Assembly (NCBI GenBank): GCA_937898445.1
Contig: CALEJY010000328.1
Location: forward strand, 1-27,569
DNA length: 27,569 bases
Reading direction: 5' to 3'
Source of the DNA: an uncultured Candidatus Melainabacteria bacterium
Lineage (GTDB): Bacteria > Cyanobacteriota > Vampirovibrionia > Gastranaerophilales > Gastranaerophilaceae
The translations under genes and the position numbers were made by a program. Positions 6,744-14,610 of the stretch are shown one piece after another; the first letter of the stretch is position 1, and each line of letters starts with the position of its first letter. The notes under the pieces are model-generated. The model saw only the letters and a program-made list of their open reading frames with translations, did no database searches and had not been told where the DNA came from.

Positions 6744-9700
6744 AAGATGTAAGTTTTTCTATATTAGTTCCAAGTCTTGATAACATTTTTTCAATCTTAT
6801 CCACTTTTCTATTTAACACCATATCATCTTTTTCTTCAAGTGTCGATAATATTTTTTCTAACTTCATTTCCAATCTGTCAATTCTTGCCTCTTGTTGTTC
6901 AAATTTATTTTCCAATTCAGAAAGCAATTCAGATTTTTCCGGAACCGCAGAACGCAATTCTTCAATATTATCTTTTATCTCTTGAATATCAGAAACTTTT
7001 TCAATAACATCATTAACATTTTCTTTTATAGAATTAATTTCTGATGTTTTTTCGGTAATACTTGAGATATTTTCGGTCGTAGTATCAATCCATTCGCCCA
7101 AATACATCATCACTTGATGGAAAACTTTGTCAGCATTGGCAGATTCAACCGCCATTGATTGAATATTTTCAATCTTACGTTCAAGTCTTTCTGTCGCTTC
7201 AGTATTATCCAAATATTCCAATCTGTCTTGTAATTTTCCAACAAGACTGCCAAAGTTATTCAAACCGTCATTCAAAGCCTTGTTAGATTCATCAGATGTC
7301 AAAAGGATTTTGTTTGTTCTTGAACTTATGCTCAAAATATCTTCATTTAACTTTTCAATATCACCTTTCAAACCGACAATTTGTTCTTGAGTAAGAGTAG
7401 TTTCTAACCCCTCTACAGAATTAACGATTTTTTTGATATCGCCTGACAAGTTTTCAAAATCATTACCGGAAAGATGAGTTATCGCAACTCTCAATTTTGC
7501 AATATCAGATTCCACATCCTGCAATGTGTAAGAGTATCCAAAATCATCATCAGGACTGGCTAATTGACGTAATTGATTTTGAACTTCTATCAATCCTTGT
7601 TTAAGAGCATCAGTTTTTTCTTCTACAAAATCTTTGATTTCCTCTGTTTCTTCAACAAACGAAATTTGATCGACCAAAGACACAAGAGCATTCATTATTG
7701 TTTCTTTTATGTCTTCAGAATTTTTTTCCAAATCAACATTATCAAGTTTCAAAAGAACATCTTTCAAATACTTGTCAATAGCGTTAGCTTTTTCATCAGA
7801 CGCAACTTCAAAATATTTTCTTTGCTCAAAGATAAGCTCTTTAATATCGTCAATTTCTTCTTCAATATCAAAATCATTGCCATCCATAGCAATCACATCG
7901 ACTTTTTGGTGCAAAGCCGAAAGCATTTCAGCAACCTTATCTTCGGTTTCTGAAAACTCATCAAACTTGTCATACAAAATATCTAACGAATTATCCGCTG
8001 CAATAACGTCAACCTTGCTTGACAAAGTATCAAGCGCATTTTTGAAATACTCTGTATTTTCTTCAAAATCATCCAATTTTTCAGTAATAATTTCCAAATC
8101 AGATTTCAAAGAATCATCACTTGCAATAATATCAACACGTGCAATCAAAGATTCAAGAGTTTCTGTCAAATCAGAACCTGTTTTGTCTGCTTTTGCTTCA
8201 ATTTCTTCTAACGAATGCAAAATTTCTTCGTTGTCAGTAGACATAATCAAAGCATCCATTTTCTGATTTAAAATATCGTTTGCTTGTTCTGTTTTTGCAC
8301 CAATATCATCTAACGAATTTAAGATTTCATCTTTATCTGTCGAAGAAACAAGAACATCTATTTTTTCATTTAAAACATCATTTGTCTGCTCGGCTTTTAC
8401 TCCAAGTTCATCTATAGAATTTAAAATTTCGGCTTTATCAGTTGATAATACAAGCGCATCAACTTTTTGGTTCAGAATATCAATATTTTCTTTGCATTTT
8501 GAAGTATCACATTTTTCTACAGTTTGCTCAACCGTCTGTTTAACAGTTTGTTCAACAGTTTTTTCAACCACATCTTCACAAGCTGATTTAATATGATTTT
8601 TTAATTCTTCTCCGAGTGAAAAAATATTTCCATAAATTTTATTTGAAACATCTTCCGCATTGCTTGAAATTGTTTCTGAGATATTTTTTTCAATATTATC
8701 GTGTTTATCCAAAACAATATCAAGTTTTACATTTAGTTCTTCTTTTGTATTATATATTGCATCAACAACCCTTGTATCTTCCAACATATTAGCAATTTGT
8801 GATTTCATATCACCAATATATTCATCCAGTTTTTCTTCAAACAAGCATTGCAAGTTTTTAGAATTTGTTTCAATTGTAATATTCAACAATTCAATATCAT
8901 TTTGAAGTTTTTCAGACACACAATCTTCAATCAAAGTAATCTTATTGAAAATATCTTTATAAGCCTGTTCCAACCTCAATATAGCTTCAGAATTTGATGC
9001 AAGTTCTCCGTTTACATCAACACTAAAGTTCATAAACGAAGTTTCAACCAAAACTTTCAAATCAGCTATCAATTTATTAAAATCATAGCCCGAAAAATCA
9101 TCAAAACTTTTCTTGATATCTTCAAAATTCTGCAAAACTTCATCTTTGCCACTTTGAATTATGCCTGTAATATCAGTATTTACAAGCCCGATTTCTTGTT
9201 TTAATGATGAGAATTTTTCTTCTATATTACCTGCCAAACCGGTTTCACTATTAAGTTTTTCCAAAACATCCAAAACCGTAGAAAATTTATTTTCTATAAA
9301 ATCTATATTTTCATTTATTGAAGAATTTATATCTTTCAAAGCGGAATTTTCAAGATTTTCAATTGCAGTCAATATCTCTTTAACATTTTCATCCAATAAT
9401 GTTAAAAATTTATCTGTTTTTTCATCAGCAGAAGATTTAATTTCTCCCAAAGCTTCTTGAACAGAAACGATTTCTTGTTTAATATCTCCCAGTTCTTCAA
9501 TAGAAGATGAAATTTTCTCATCAACATCAGATGATGTATTTTGAACATTTTGAGCAAATTCAGCCAATTTAACTTGCAAAGTTGCCATTTTATCTTCATA
9601 AACATCAGAGCAACTTTCAATTGCGGTTTCCATTGCCAATAATTTTTTTGAAATTTTTTCATCTACAACATTTTTGGAATTTTCGGCATTTTCATTCAAT

Positions 9701-11145
9701 TCAGCAATATAATTTTTCAAACTTTCCACAACATCATCAAGATGTAATTTCAAATCAGAAACATTTGTTGAAATATCAGATGAAAAATCTGTTTTTATAT
9801 CAGATAAAGAAGTTTTCAATTCATCTGTAATATTGGTTGAAAATTCATCAACTTTTCCATTCAATTCGTCAATATTTGCAAGAATAGTTTCAGCATTTTT
9901 TTCTGATTTTTCTTTCAACATATCGTTCAAATTATTCATTGCAACAATCACGTTTTCCATAGAAATTTTTGTGCTTGCAAATGCAGTTGAAACATTTTGC
10001 GAAATATCTTCTGAAACACTGTTGAATTTTTCATCCAAATCAGATTTGACATCATTAACTTCGCTAATCAAATTTGCAATTTGAATATTCAAATCATCAA
10101 AATAAGTTTTTGAATTTGAATTAATTTCATCCGCAATTTTTGATTTCAATCCCTCAATATCAGCTAAAATTTTATCTAAATTTTCGCTTGCATTTTGGTT
10201 TACGGTAGACAAAACTTTGTCAAATTCTTCGCTATAATCAAGATTTTTTATAGTGGTTAAAATATGTTCAATTCTCTCGGTTGTGTAAGAAAGTTCATCA
10301 TTCAACACAGAGGAATTGTCTATAATTTTTTGAACAAAATCAGCTAAATTTTTTCTAAAACCTGCGAAATCAGAATCTGTCACAATACTTTCAAAAGAAT
10401 TTTCTAATTTTTCAAATCTCTCTGAAATAATAGCATTTTCTTGTTCAGAAGTTTCGGTAATCAATTCTCTCAAAGAGTTTAAAATAGATTGAGAGTAAGA
10501 AATTTTATCTTCCAAACTTGTGAATGAGATTTTTGAAGGAATTAAATTGATTTCTTCTGAAATATTTAAAATTTTTGAATTTATAGAATTAACTTGTTCT
10601 GTAATATCAATATTATCAAGCCTTTTGATAACATCAGCAAATTTTTCATCAACAGATACAAAAGATTTTTCAACTTCATTATTTACCGATACCAAATCTT
10701 GATTTAGACCGGCAATCAATGATGCAAGTTCATCTTTATCCAAAACTTTGTTTCCAACATTTTCAAGCTTCAAACTCAAATCTTCCAAAAAATCTTTTTG
10801 GTTAACAAAATTGCTTGTAAAATTGTCAAATGCAGCACTAAATACGTGGAATAAATCTTTAAGTTCGGATGTTTTTGCAATATCTTCTTGGTTCAAAAGC
10901 ACATTATGCAAAATTTTTTCAATATCAGTAAATCTTGTATTTGTATCAACATATTTATCTGCAACAAGTTTTTTCAACTCTGTTAAATAAACTTTTATCA
11001 AATCAGCATCTTCATTATCACTTGCCATAAGTTCTAATTTTGCGCTTATATCGGTTAATACCTTTTTAAAATTTTCGACGTTATTTTCGTTTTCAACACG
11101 CATTGCGTTGAGAATTTCAGCAATTTCATCTACAGTTAGTGCCAT
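6727..11145 (-). CDS. Giant coiled-coil protein with internal 34-residue repeats
   Basis: 1472 aa, acidic, with no TM helix, signal peptide or enzymatic motif. Almost the whole length is heptad-patterned, rich in Leu/Ile/Asp/Glu/Ser/Asn and poor in Pro, with recurring units such as NLDEKFNSVSEDI and DEKISSSIEELG. Residues 890-991 are three tandem copies of a 34-aa unit (consensus ILNQKxDALxxSTDxxEILN, then a short acidic helix). Just before them lies a TVEQTVKQTVEQTVEK stretch flanked by Cys. It resembles methyl-accepting or cytoskeletal coiled coils in composition only; no family can be named. It could be a cytoplasmic scaffold or filament. A promoter lies upstream (11206-11178). The GlcD-type oxidase overlaps its 3' end and is presumably cotranscribed. 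Confidence 0.8.
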   Translation of the reverse strand: MALTVDEIAEILNAMRVENENNVENFKKVLTDISAKLELMASDNEDADLIKVYLTELKKLVADKYVDTNTRFTDIEKILHNVLLNQEDIAKTSELKDLFHVFSAAFDNFTSNFVNQKDFLEDLSLKLENVGNKVLDKDELASLIAGLNQDLVSVNNEVEKSFVSVDEKFADVIKRLDNIDITEQVNSINSKILNISEEINLIPSKISFTSLEDKISYSQSILNSLRELITETSEQENAIISERFEKLENSFESIVTDSDFAGFRKNLADFVQKIIDNSSVLNDELSYTTERIEHILTTIKNLDYSEEFDKVLSTVNQNASENLDKILADIEGLKSKIADEINSNSKTYFDDLNIQIANLISEVNDVKSDLDEKFNSVSEDISQNVSTAFASTKISMENVIVAMNNLNDMLKEKSEKNAETILANIDELNGKVDEFSTNITDELKTSLSDIKTDFSSDISTNVSDLKLHLDDVVESLKNYIAELNENAENSKNVVDEKISKKLLAMETAIESCSDVYEDKMATLQVKLAEFAQNVQNTSSDVDEKISSSIEELGDIKQEIVSVQEALGEIKSSADEKTDKFLTLLDENVKEILTAIENLENSALKDINSSINENIDFIENKFSTVLDVLEKLNSETGLAGNIEEKFSSLKQEIGLVNTDITGIIQSGKDEVLQNFEDIKKSFDDFSGYDFNKLIADLKVLVETSFMNFSVDVNGELASNSEAILRLEQAYKDIFNKITLIEDCVSEKLQNDIELLNITIETNSKNLQCLFEEKLDEYIGDMKSQIANMLEDTRVVDAIYNTKEELNVKLDIVLDKHDNIEKNISETISSNAEDVSNKIYGNIFSLGEELKNHIKSACEDVVEKTVEQTVKQTVEQTVEKCDTSKCKENIDILNQKVDALVLSTDKAEILNSIDELGVKAEQTNDVLNEKIDVLVSSTDKDEILNSLDDIGAKTEQANDILNQKMDALIMSTDNEEILHSLEEIEAKADKTGSDLTETLESLIARVDIIASDDSLKSDLEIITEKLDDFEENTEYFKNALDTLSSKVDVIAADNSLDILYDKFDEFSETEDKVAEMLSALHQKVDVIAMDGNDFDIEEEIDDIKELIFEQRKYFEVASDEKANAIDKYLKDVLLKLDNVDLEKNSEDIKETIMNALVSLVDQISFVEETEEIKDFVEEKTDALKQGLIEVQNQLRQLASPDDDFGYSYTLQDVESDIAKLRVAITHLSGNDFENLSGDIKKIVNSVEGLETTLTQEQIVGLKGDIEKLNEDILSISSRTNKILLTSDESNKALNDGLNNFGSLVGKLQDRLEYLDNTEATERLERKIENIQSMAVESANADKVFHQVMMYLGEWIDTTTENISSITEKTSEINSIKENVNDVIEKVSDIQEIKDNIEELRSAVPEKSELLSELENKFEQQEARIDRLEMKLEKILSTLEEKDDMVLNRKVDKIEKMLSRLGTNIEKLTSYVDED
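8173..8478 (-). repeat. Three tandem 102-bp in-frame repeats
   Basis: Units run 8478-8377, 8376-8275 and 8274-8173 on the minus strand, each encoding 34 residues of the coiled-coil protein. Copies 1 and 2 are close in protein sequence (VLNEKIDVLVSSTDKDEILN against ILNQKVDALVLSTDKAEILN). Copy 3 has drifted in its second half. Diverged relatives (SKVDVIAADNS, QKVDVIAMDGN) follow towards the C-terminus, so the array probably grew by duplication and then decayed. Confidence 0.85.
8521..8568 (-). repeat. Four 12-bp repeats encoding TVEQ/TVKQ units
   Basis: On the plus strand the units are AGTTTGCTCAAC, CGTCTGTTTAAC, AGTTTGTTCAAC and AGTTTTTTCAAC. They encode a TVEK/TVEQ/TVKQ/TVEQ run on the minus strand, just before the 34-residue repeats of the coiled-coil protein. 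Confidence 0.75.
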
Positions 11146-11177
11146 TTGTTTTCACTTTCTTAAAAATATCCCACTAT

Positions 11178-11206
11178 ATTTTATCATAGTAACAGAAGAA
11201 TACCAA
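11178..11206 (-). promoter_or_regulatory. Promoter of the coiled-coil/oxidase operon
   Basis: On the minus strand TTGGTA (11206-11201), 17 bases, then TAAAAT (11183-11178). It lies 33 bases before the ATG at 11145, in the 168-base divergent spacer shared with the ferredoxin gene. Confidence 0.5.
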
Positions 11207-11252
11207 ACTGGGCAAACTCTTAACGTTTATTATTACAATTGTAAAGATAAAA

Positions 11253-11282
11253 TTAACCCTTTTAAAATTTCAGTGCTATAAT
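11253..11282 (+). promoter_or_regulatory. Extended -10 promoter of the oxidoreductase operon
   Basis: TGC-TATAAT (11274-11282) is a perfect -10 with the TGn extension. The -35 is weak (TTAACC at 11253-11258, 18-base spacer). The same TGCTATAAT core recurs before the sigma-factor gene at 23532. Confidence 0.65.
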
Positions 11283-11313
11283 ATGGGTTAGACGAGAAAA
11301 ATAAGAGGTGAAA

Positions 11314-11526
11314 ATGAGCCGAATAGTGATTAATAAAGACAAATGTAAAGCATGTTATTTGTGCATCAGTGAATGCCCTAAAAAACTGCTTAAAATTAGT
11401 GAAGACACAAACAAACTCGGAGTTCATGTTGTAGAATTTGATGATCCGAACCACGAATGCTTGGGTTGCGCAATGTGTGCGCTAAGATGCCCTGATTTGG
11501 CAATTACAGAAGTTTACAAAGGTTAA
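11314..11526 (+). CDS. 2-oxoacid:ferredoxin oxidoreductase, delta (2[4Fe-4S] ferredoxin) subunit
   Basis: 70 aa from the ATG at 11314. An upstream GTG (11308) would lie inside the SD AAGAGG, which sits 5 bases before the ATG. Two clusters are visible: C-KA-C-YL-C-ISE-CP near the N-terminus and C-LG-C-AM-C-AL-RCP near the C-terminus, each a CxxCxxCxxxCP motif ligating a [4Fe-4S] centre. In multi-subunit 2-oxoacid oxidoreductases this subunit carries electrons from the TPP-bound intermediate to free ferredoxin. It is first in an operon with the alpha, beta and gamma subunits, which identifies its role. The methanogen gene equivalent is vorC. Confidence 0.9.
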   Translation: MSRIVINKDKCKACYLCISECPKKLLKISEDTNKLGVHVVEFDDPNHECLGCAMCALRCPDLAITEVYKG

Positions 11527-11536
11527 ATTAAAATCG

Positions 11537-11548
11537 GAGCAATTGCTC
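11537..11548. promoter_or_regulatory. 12-bp perfect palindrome between ferredoxin and alpha-subunit genes
   Basis: GAGCAATTGCTC is perfectly self-complementary and lies in the 38-base gap before the alpha-subunit start. It may be an operator, a processing site or chance. No function is shown. Confidence 0.3.
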
Positions 11549-11564
11549 AGAAAGACTAAAAAAT

Positions 11565-12632
11565 ATGGCAACAGAATGTTTAACAAATAAAAAAGTATTA
11601 ACAAAGGGTAATTACGCAATAGCAAATGCAGCGGTTCTTGCCGGATGTCAATGTTATTTCGGTTATCCGATTACCCCACAAAGTGAAATTGGCGAATTTA
11701 TGAGCGGAAAAATGCAAGAATTAAAAAGAGCATACGTTTCTGCCGAAAGCGAACTTGCCGCAATCAATATGGTTATCGGCGCAGTTTCAACAGGTGTTAA
11801 AGCAATGACATCATCATCTTCTTGTGCAGTATCATTGATGCAAGAGGGTTTGTCTTATGCAACGGCTGATGAATTGCCGGTTGTATTGGTTAGCGTTATG
11901 AGAGGCGGACCTGGATTGGGTAATATTTACCCATCACAAGGCGATTATTTCCAAGCTACAAAAGGTGGCGGAAACGGAGATTACAAACTAATCGTTCTTG
12001 CTCCATCAACTGTTCAAGAATGCGTAGATTTGACTTACAAAGCATTTTACTTAGCTCAAAAATATAGAAACCCGACAGTTCTACTTGCTGACGGACTTTT
12101 GGGACAAATGATGGAACCTGTAGAATATTATGACTATCCGTACCCTGAAGTTGAAACTTCTGAATGGGCATTGTCAGGTGCTAATGGCAGAGATGGAAGA
12201 ATTATTCGTTCTTATGCTCCGCTTGCTGACAGACAATGTGAATTTTTGGATAAACTTTATAAAAAATATAAAACTATTGAAGAAAATGAAACTCAATGGG
12301 AAGAAATCAATACAGAAGATGCTGATATCGTTCTTGTTTCATTTGGTAGTACTTCAAGAAACGTCAAAACTGCAATGAAAAAATTGAGAGAAAAAGGAAT
12401 TAAAGCAGGTATTTTAAGACCTATTACTTTGTTCCCATTCCCATCAAAGAGATTAGCAGAGCTATCAAAAACCGCAAAAAGATTTGTCACAGTTGAAGTT
12501 AATATGGGACAAATGGTTAATGATGTTAAACTTGCAGTTAACGGCGCATGCCCTGTTGATTTGGTAAACAAAGGCGTTGGTGCGCCACCTTCAGCAGATG
12601 AAATTGTAAAAAGAATCGAGGAATTAATATAA
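11565..12632 (+). CDS. vorB: 2-oxoacid:ferredoxin oxidoreductase, alpha subunit (VorB type)
   Basis: 355 aa, normal for separate alpha subunits. The N-terminal pyrimidine-binding domain begins with KGNYAIANAAVLAGCQCYFGYPITPQSE. Then come SAESELAAINMVIGAVSTGVKAMTSSSS and VMRGGPGLGNIYPSQGDYFQ with KGGGNGDYKLIVLAPSTVQE. The GPGLG/PSQGDYFQ form matches the branched-chain 2-oxoacid (VorB) family rather than KorA, so 3-methyl-2-oxobutanoate or related acids are the likely substrates. This is assigned by family resemblance, not by a substrate residue. The C-terminal domain (VLVSFGSTSRNVKTAM...GILRPITLFPFP) is the usual transketolase-C fold. SD is weak. Its TAA overlaps the next ATG by one base (TAATG), typical of coupled subunits. 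Confidence 0.9.
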   Translation: MATECLTNKKVLTKGNYAIANAAVLAGCQCYFGYPITPQSEIGEFMSGKMQELKRAYVSAESELAAINMVIGAVSTGVKAMTSSSSCAVSLMQEGLSYATADELPVVLVSVMRGGPGLGNIYPSQGDYFQATKGGGNGDYKLIVLAPSTVQECVDLTYKAFYLAQKYRNPTVLLADGLLGQMMEPVEYYDYPYPEVETSEWALSGANGRDGRIIRSYAPLADRQCEFLDKLYKKYKTIEENETQWEEINTEDADIVLVSFGSTSRNVKTAMKKLREKGIKAGILRPITLFPFPSKRLAELSKTAKRFVTVEVNMGQMVNDVKLAVNGACPVDLVNKGVGAPPSADEIVKRIEELI

Positions 12633-13381
12633 TGGCAACACAAGTTTTTAAATTACCGGAATCGCTAAAAGGCGACGTAAAATATTCATTCTGTCCTGGT
12701 TGTGATCACGGCGTTGCCGTAAGACTTGTTGCAGAAGTTCTTGATGAATTAGGAATCAGAAAAGACACTATTCTCGCAGCATCAATCGGATGTTCTGTTA
12801 CTATCTACGATTTTATTAACGTAGATGCTTTGGAAGCTCCTCACGGCAGAGCAATTGCAGAAGCTACAGGAATTAAAAGAGCAAGACCAGACAAAGTTGT
12901 ATTCACATATCAAGGTGATGGCGACTTCGCATCAATCGGTTTAGCAGAAAGCATGCACGCAGCATTGAGAGGTGAAAAAATCACTGCATTCTGTATAAAC
13001 AACACTACATACGGAATGACAGGCGGTCAATTAGGACCTACAACCCTTGTTGGACAAAAAACTACAACTTCTCCAACAGGCAGAAACCTTGAATATTACG
13101 GCTATCCGATTAAAATTGCAGAACATATTGCACTTTGCGACGGAACAGCTTTTTCTGCAAGAGTTTCTCTTGATACAGTTGCAAACATCAGAAAAGCAAA
13201 ACAAGCTATCAAAAAAGCTTTTGAAGTACAATTGAAAGGTTTGGGATTTGGATTTGTAGAAATTCTTTCAACTTGTCCTACAAACTGGAAAATGTCACCT
13301 GACAAAGCTCATGAAAGAGTAAGAAATGAAATGATGCCGATATTTAAACCGGGTATCTATAAGGATGTAACTGAAGAATAA
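12632..13381 (+). CDS. 2-oxoacid:ferredoxin oxidoreductase, beta (TPP-binding) subunit
   Basis: 249 aa, the usual length of a beta subunit. FCPGCDHG near residues 20-27 is the family signature. YQGDGDFASIGLAESMHAA followed by INNTTYGMTGGQ is the TPP/Mg motif (GDGx...NN). A single Cys-rich site plus the delta ferredoxin provide electron transfer; no extra [4Fe-4S] Cys set is seen in this subunit. It starts inside the stop of the alpha gene. In some archaeal VOR enzymes beta and gamma are fused (VorA); here they are separate genes, so I give no symbol. Confidence 0.92.
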   Translation: MATQVFKLPESLKGDVKYSFCPGCDHGVAVRLVAEVLDELGIRKDTILAASIGCSVTIYDFINVDALEAPHGRAIAEATGIKRARPDKVVFTYQGDGDFASIGLAESMHAALRGEKITAFCINNTTYGMTGGQLGPTTLVGQKTTTSPTGRNLEYYGYPIKIAEHIALCDGTAFSARVSLDTVANIRKAKQAIKKAFEVQLKGLGFGFVEILSTCPTNWKMSPDKAHERVRNEMMPIFKPGIYKDVTEE

Positions 13382-13427
13382 GTGAGAAGTGAAAGGTGAA
13401 AAGTAAAAAACTGTTTCGGCTTTCACT
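13381..13427 (+). repeat. 7-bp tandem array and inverted repeat between beta and gamma genes
   Basis: From the last base of the beta-subunit stop, four 7-base units follow: AGTGAGA, AGTGAAA, GGTGAAA, AGTAAAA (13381-13408). AGTGAAAG (13388-13395) is complementary to CTTTCACT (13420-13427), so the RNA can fold just upstream of the gamma-gene SD. No other feature explains this 67-base gap. Confidence 0.6.
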
Positions 13428-13448
13428 CAACATAAAAAGGAAATAAAA

Positions 13449-14003
13449 ATGGAACATAATTTTATAATTGCAGGATTTGGCGGACAAGGCGTATTATTGG
13501 CAGGTGAAGTACTTGCAAACGCATTTATGTTAGATAACAAAAATGTAACTTGGTACCCGTCTTACGGCGCAGAAATGCGTGGTGGTACAGTTAACTGCGA
13601 AATCGTAACAAGTGATGAAGATGTTAGCGAAGTTAACAAACCGGATGCAGATTTTATCGTTGCGCTTAACCAAGCTTCTTTTGACAGATTTTTACCAAAA
13701 ATTAAAAAGGGCGGTTGGATGATTGCAAACTCTACTCTTGTACAAGAAGACAAACCAAGAGCAGATATCAATTATGTATTTGTGCCAATCACAAAACTTG
13801 CCGATGAAAAAATCGGTAATGTTAGAATGGCTAATATACTTGCATTAGGAATTGTTTCTAAAGTAAGTAAATTAACAACATTGGAAACTCTAACTCAGGC
13901 TTTGGATAACGTAATTCCGCCTCATAGAAAGAATTTGTTACCTCTAAACATTGAAGCTTTAAAAATCGGCTATGAGTATGATTTATTAGCAACAAAAGCT
14001 TAA
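13449..14003 (+). CDS. 2-oxoacid:ferredoxin oxidoreductase, gamma subunit
   Basis: 184 aa, standard gamma length. The signature IAGFGGQGVLLAGEVLANA is at the N-terminus, then SYGAEMRGGTVNCEIVTSDE and VALNQASFDRF, all typical of the gamma subunit (pyruvate/ketoisovalerate oxidoreductase catalytic domain). MANILALGIVSK is the conserved helix before the C-terminus. SD AAAAGGAAA is 6 bases from ATG. It completes the delta-alpha-beta-gamma order of an anaerobic oxidoreductase that converts a 2-oxoacid plus CoA to acyl-CoA, CO2 and reduced ferredoxin in the cytoplasm. Confidence 0.92.
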   Translation: MEHNFIIAGFGGQGVLLAGEVLANAFMLDNKNVTWYPSYGAEMRGGTVNCEIVTSDEDVSEVNKPDADFIVALNQASFDRFLPKIKKGGWMIANSTLVQEDKPRADINYVFVPITKLADEKIGNVRMANILALGIVSKVSKLTTLETLTQALDNVIPPHRKNLLPLNIEALKIGYEYDLLATKA

Positions 14004-14031
14004 ATCAACTAAAAAGCTGATTTAAAATTTT
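14000..14031 (+). terminator. Candidate terminator after the oxidoreductase operon
   Basis: TTAAATCA (14000-14007) pairs with TGATTTAA (14018-14025) around a 10-base loop. The tail AAATTTT is only a weak T-run, so termination may be partial. Confidence 0.4.
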
Positions 14032-14079
14032 CGAATTAGTTTTATTCTAATAAGGTACAGTTCGAGAGGTCTTTACAAA

Positions 14080-14310
14080 GTGAAAAAAGAACTAATTCAA
14101 TCTATAAGAGAAAAAGAAATTCAACTGGCTAAATTAAGAGAGCATGTTGATAAGAGTTCAGTATGCTCAGATTTGTATAACAAAGTCGTTTTAGAAAAAG
14201 CCATCCTAAAAAAAGAGTTAGAAAATTCTCAAAAAAATACATTTATGCAAAGAGTAATCAACCTTGTTCCCCGCAAGAAAACGTTGATTTGCGACTATTT
14301 TAGAAGATAA
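14080..14310 (+). CDS. Small hypothetical coiled-coil protein
   Basis: 76 aa with a GTG start at 14080. The SD is AGAGG, about 10 bases upstream, which is acceptable but not strong. Residues 1-50 are a charged amphipathic helix (KKELIQSIREKEIQLAKLRE, then LYNKVVLEKAILKKELE). The C-terminus is basic (NLVPRKKTLICDYFRR). No family recognised. It lies 76 bases beyond the oxidoreductase gamma gene in the same direction and may be transcribed by read-through. Short, so moderate confidence that it is a real gene. Confidence 0.55.
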   Translation: MKKELIQSIREKEIQLAKLREHVDKSSVCSDLYNKVVLEKAILKKELENSQKNTFMQRVINLVPRKKTLICDYFRR

Positions 14311-14333
14311 ATTGATAAAAAAGAATACACATC

Positions 14334-14456
14334 TGTCATTCTGAAAGCTTAGAAAAATAATGTGAATAAAATGAACATTAATTTTTCTTGCTATTCAGAA
14401 TCTATTAATGCTGATTAATTAACATTGATAGACCCTGAATCAAGTTCAGGGTGACA
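14334..14456. repeat. Nested palindromic intergenic element
   Basis: The ends are inverted: TGTCATTCTGAA at 14334-14345 and TTCAGGGTGACA (reverse complement TGTCACCCTGAA) at 14445-14456. Inside are an imperfect palindrome of about 26-base arms (ATTCTGAAAGC...AATGT against ACATT...ATTCAGAAT, 14338-14402) and a perfect one, ACCCTGAA-tcaag-TTCAGGGT (14432-14452). Ends reading TGTCAxxCTGAA are common in dispersed palindromic repeats of many bacteria; membership in a named family is inferred. Confidence 0.6.
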
Positions 14457-14479
14457 TACTAAATTATCTCCAACATTGG

Positions 14480-14563
14480 CAAAGGTGTTTACGTGCGTAG
14501 CACTAATCTCATTATTTTCAATATGAATGGGATTACTACGTCGTTTCACTCCTCGTAATGACT
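14480..14563. repeat. Second palindromic repeat (GTCATTACGAGGAG type)
   Basis: Read on the minus strand it begins GTCATTACGAGGAGTGAAAC and passes through ACGACGTAGTAATCCC. A degenerate inverted partner, GAGATTAGTGCTACGC, follows. The form resembles the dispersed 'GTCATTGCGAGGAG...GCAATCC' repeats of other genomes. Only one copy is visible here. Confidence 0.5.
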
Positions 14564-14570
14564 ATTTATA

Positions 14571-14610
14571 CTTTGCTTCTCTGCATCTTTGCCTCTATGC
14601 CTCTAATACT
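14571..14610. repeat. 8-bp tandem array ending at the fliR stop
   Basis: Five plus-strand octamers run without gaps: CTTTGCTT, CTCTGCAT, CTTTGCCT, CTATGCCT, CTAATACT. The consensus is about CTNTGCCT. The array abuts the fliR stop codon (14610-14612). Confidence 0.7.

Larger units (their letters stand above)
14311..14609. other. Gene-free 299-base region filled with repeats
   Basis: This stretch between the small coiled-coil gene (+) and the end of fliR (-) shows no coding frame of its own. It holds at least two palindromic elements and an octamer array (separate entries). The inverted 9-mers TGTCATTCT (14334-14342) and AGAATGACA (14624-14632, inside the end of fliR) bracket almost the whole region. 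Confidence 0.7.

Noticed and set aside
7709..8266. 185-codon open frame on the plus strand, antisense to the giant coiled-coil gene
   Set aside because: Ser/Ile-rich product produced by the codon bias of the coiled-coil gene on the other strand; no SD and no recognisable domain.
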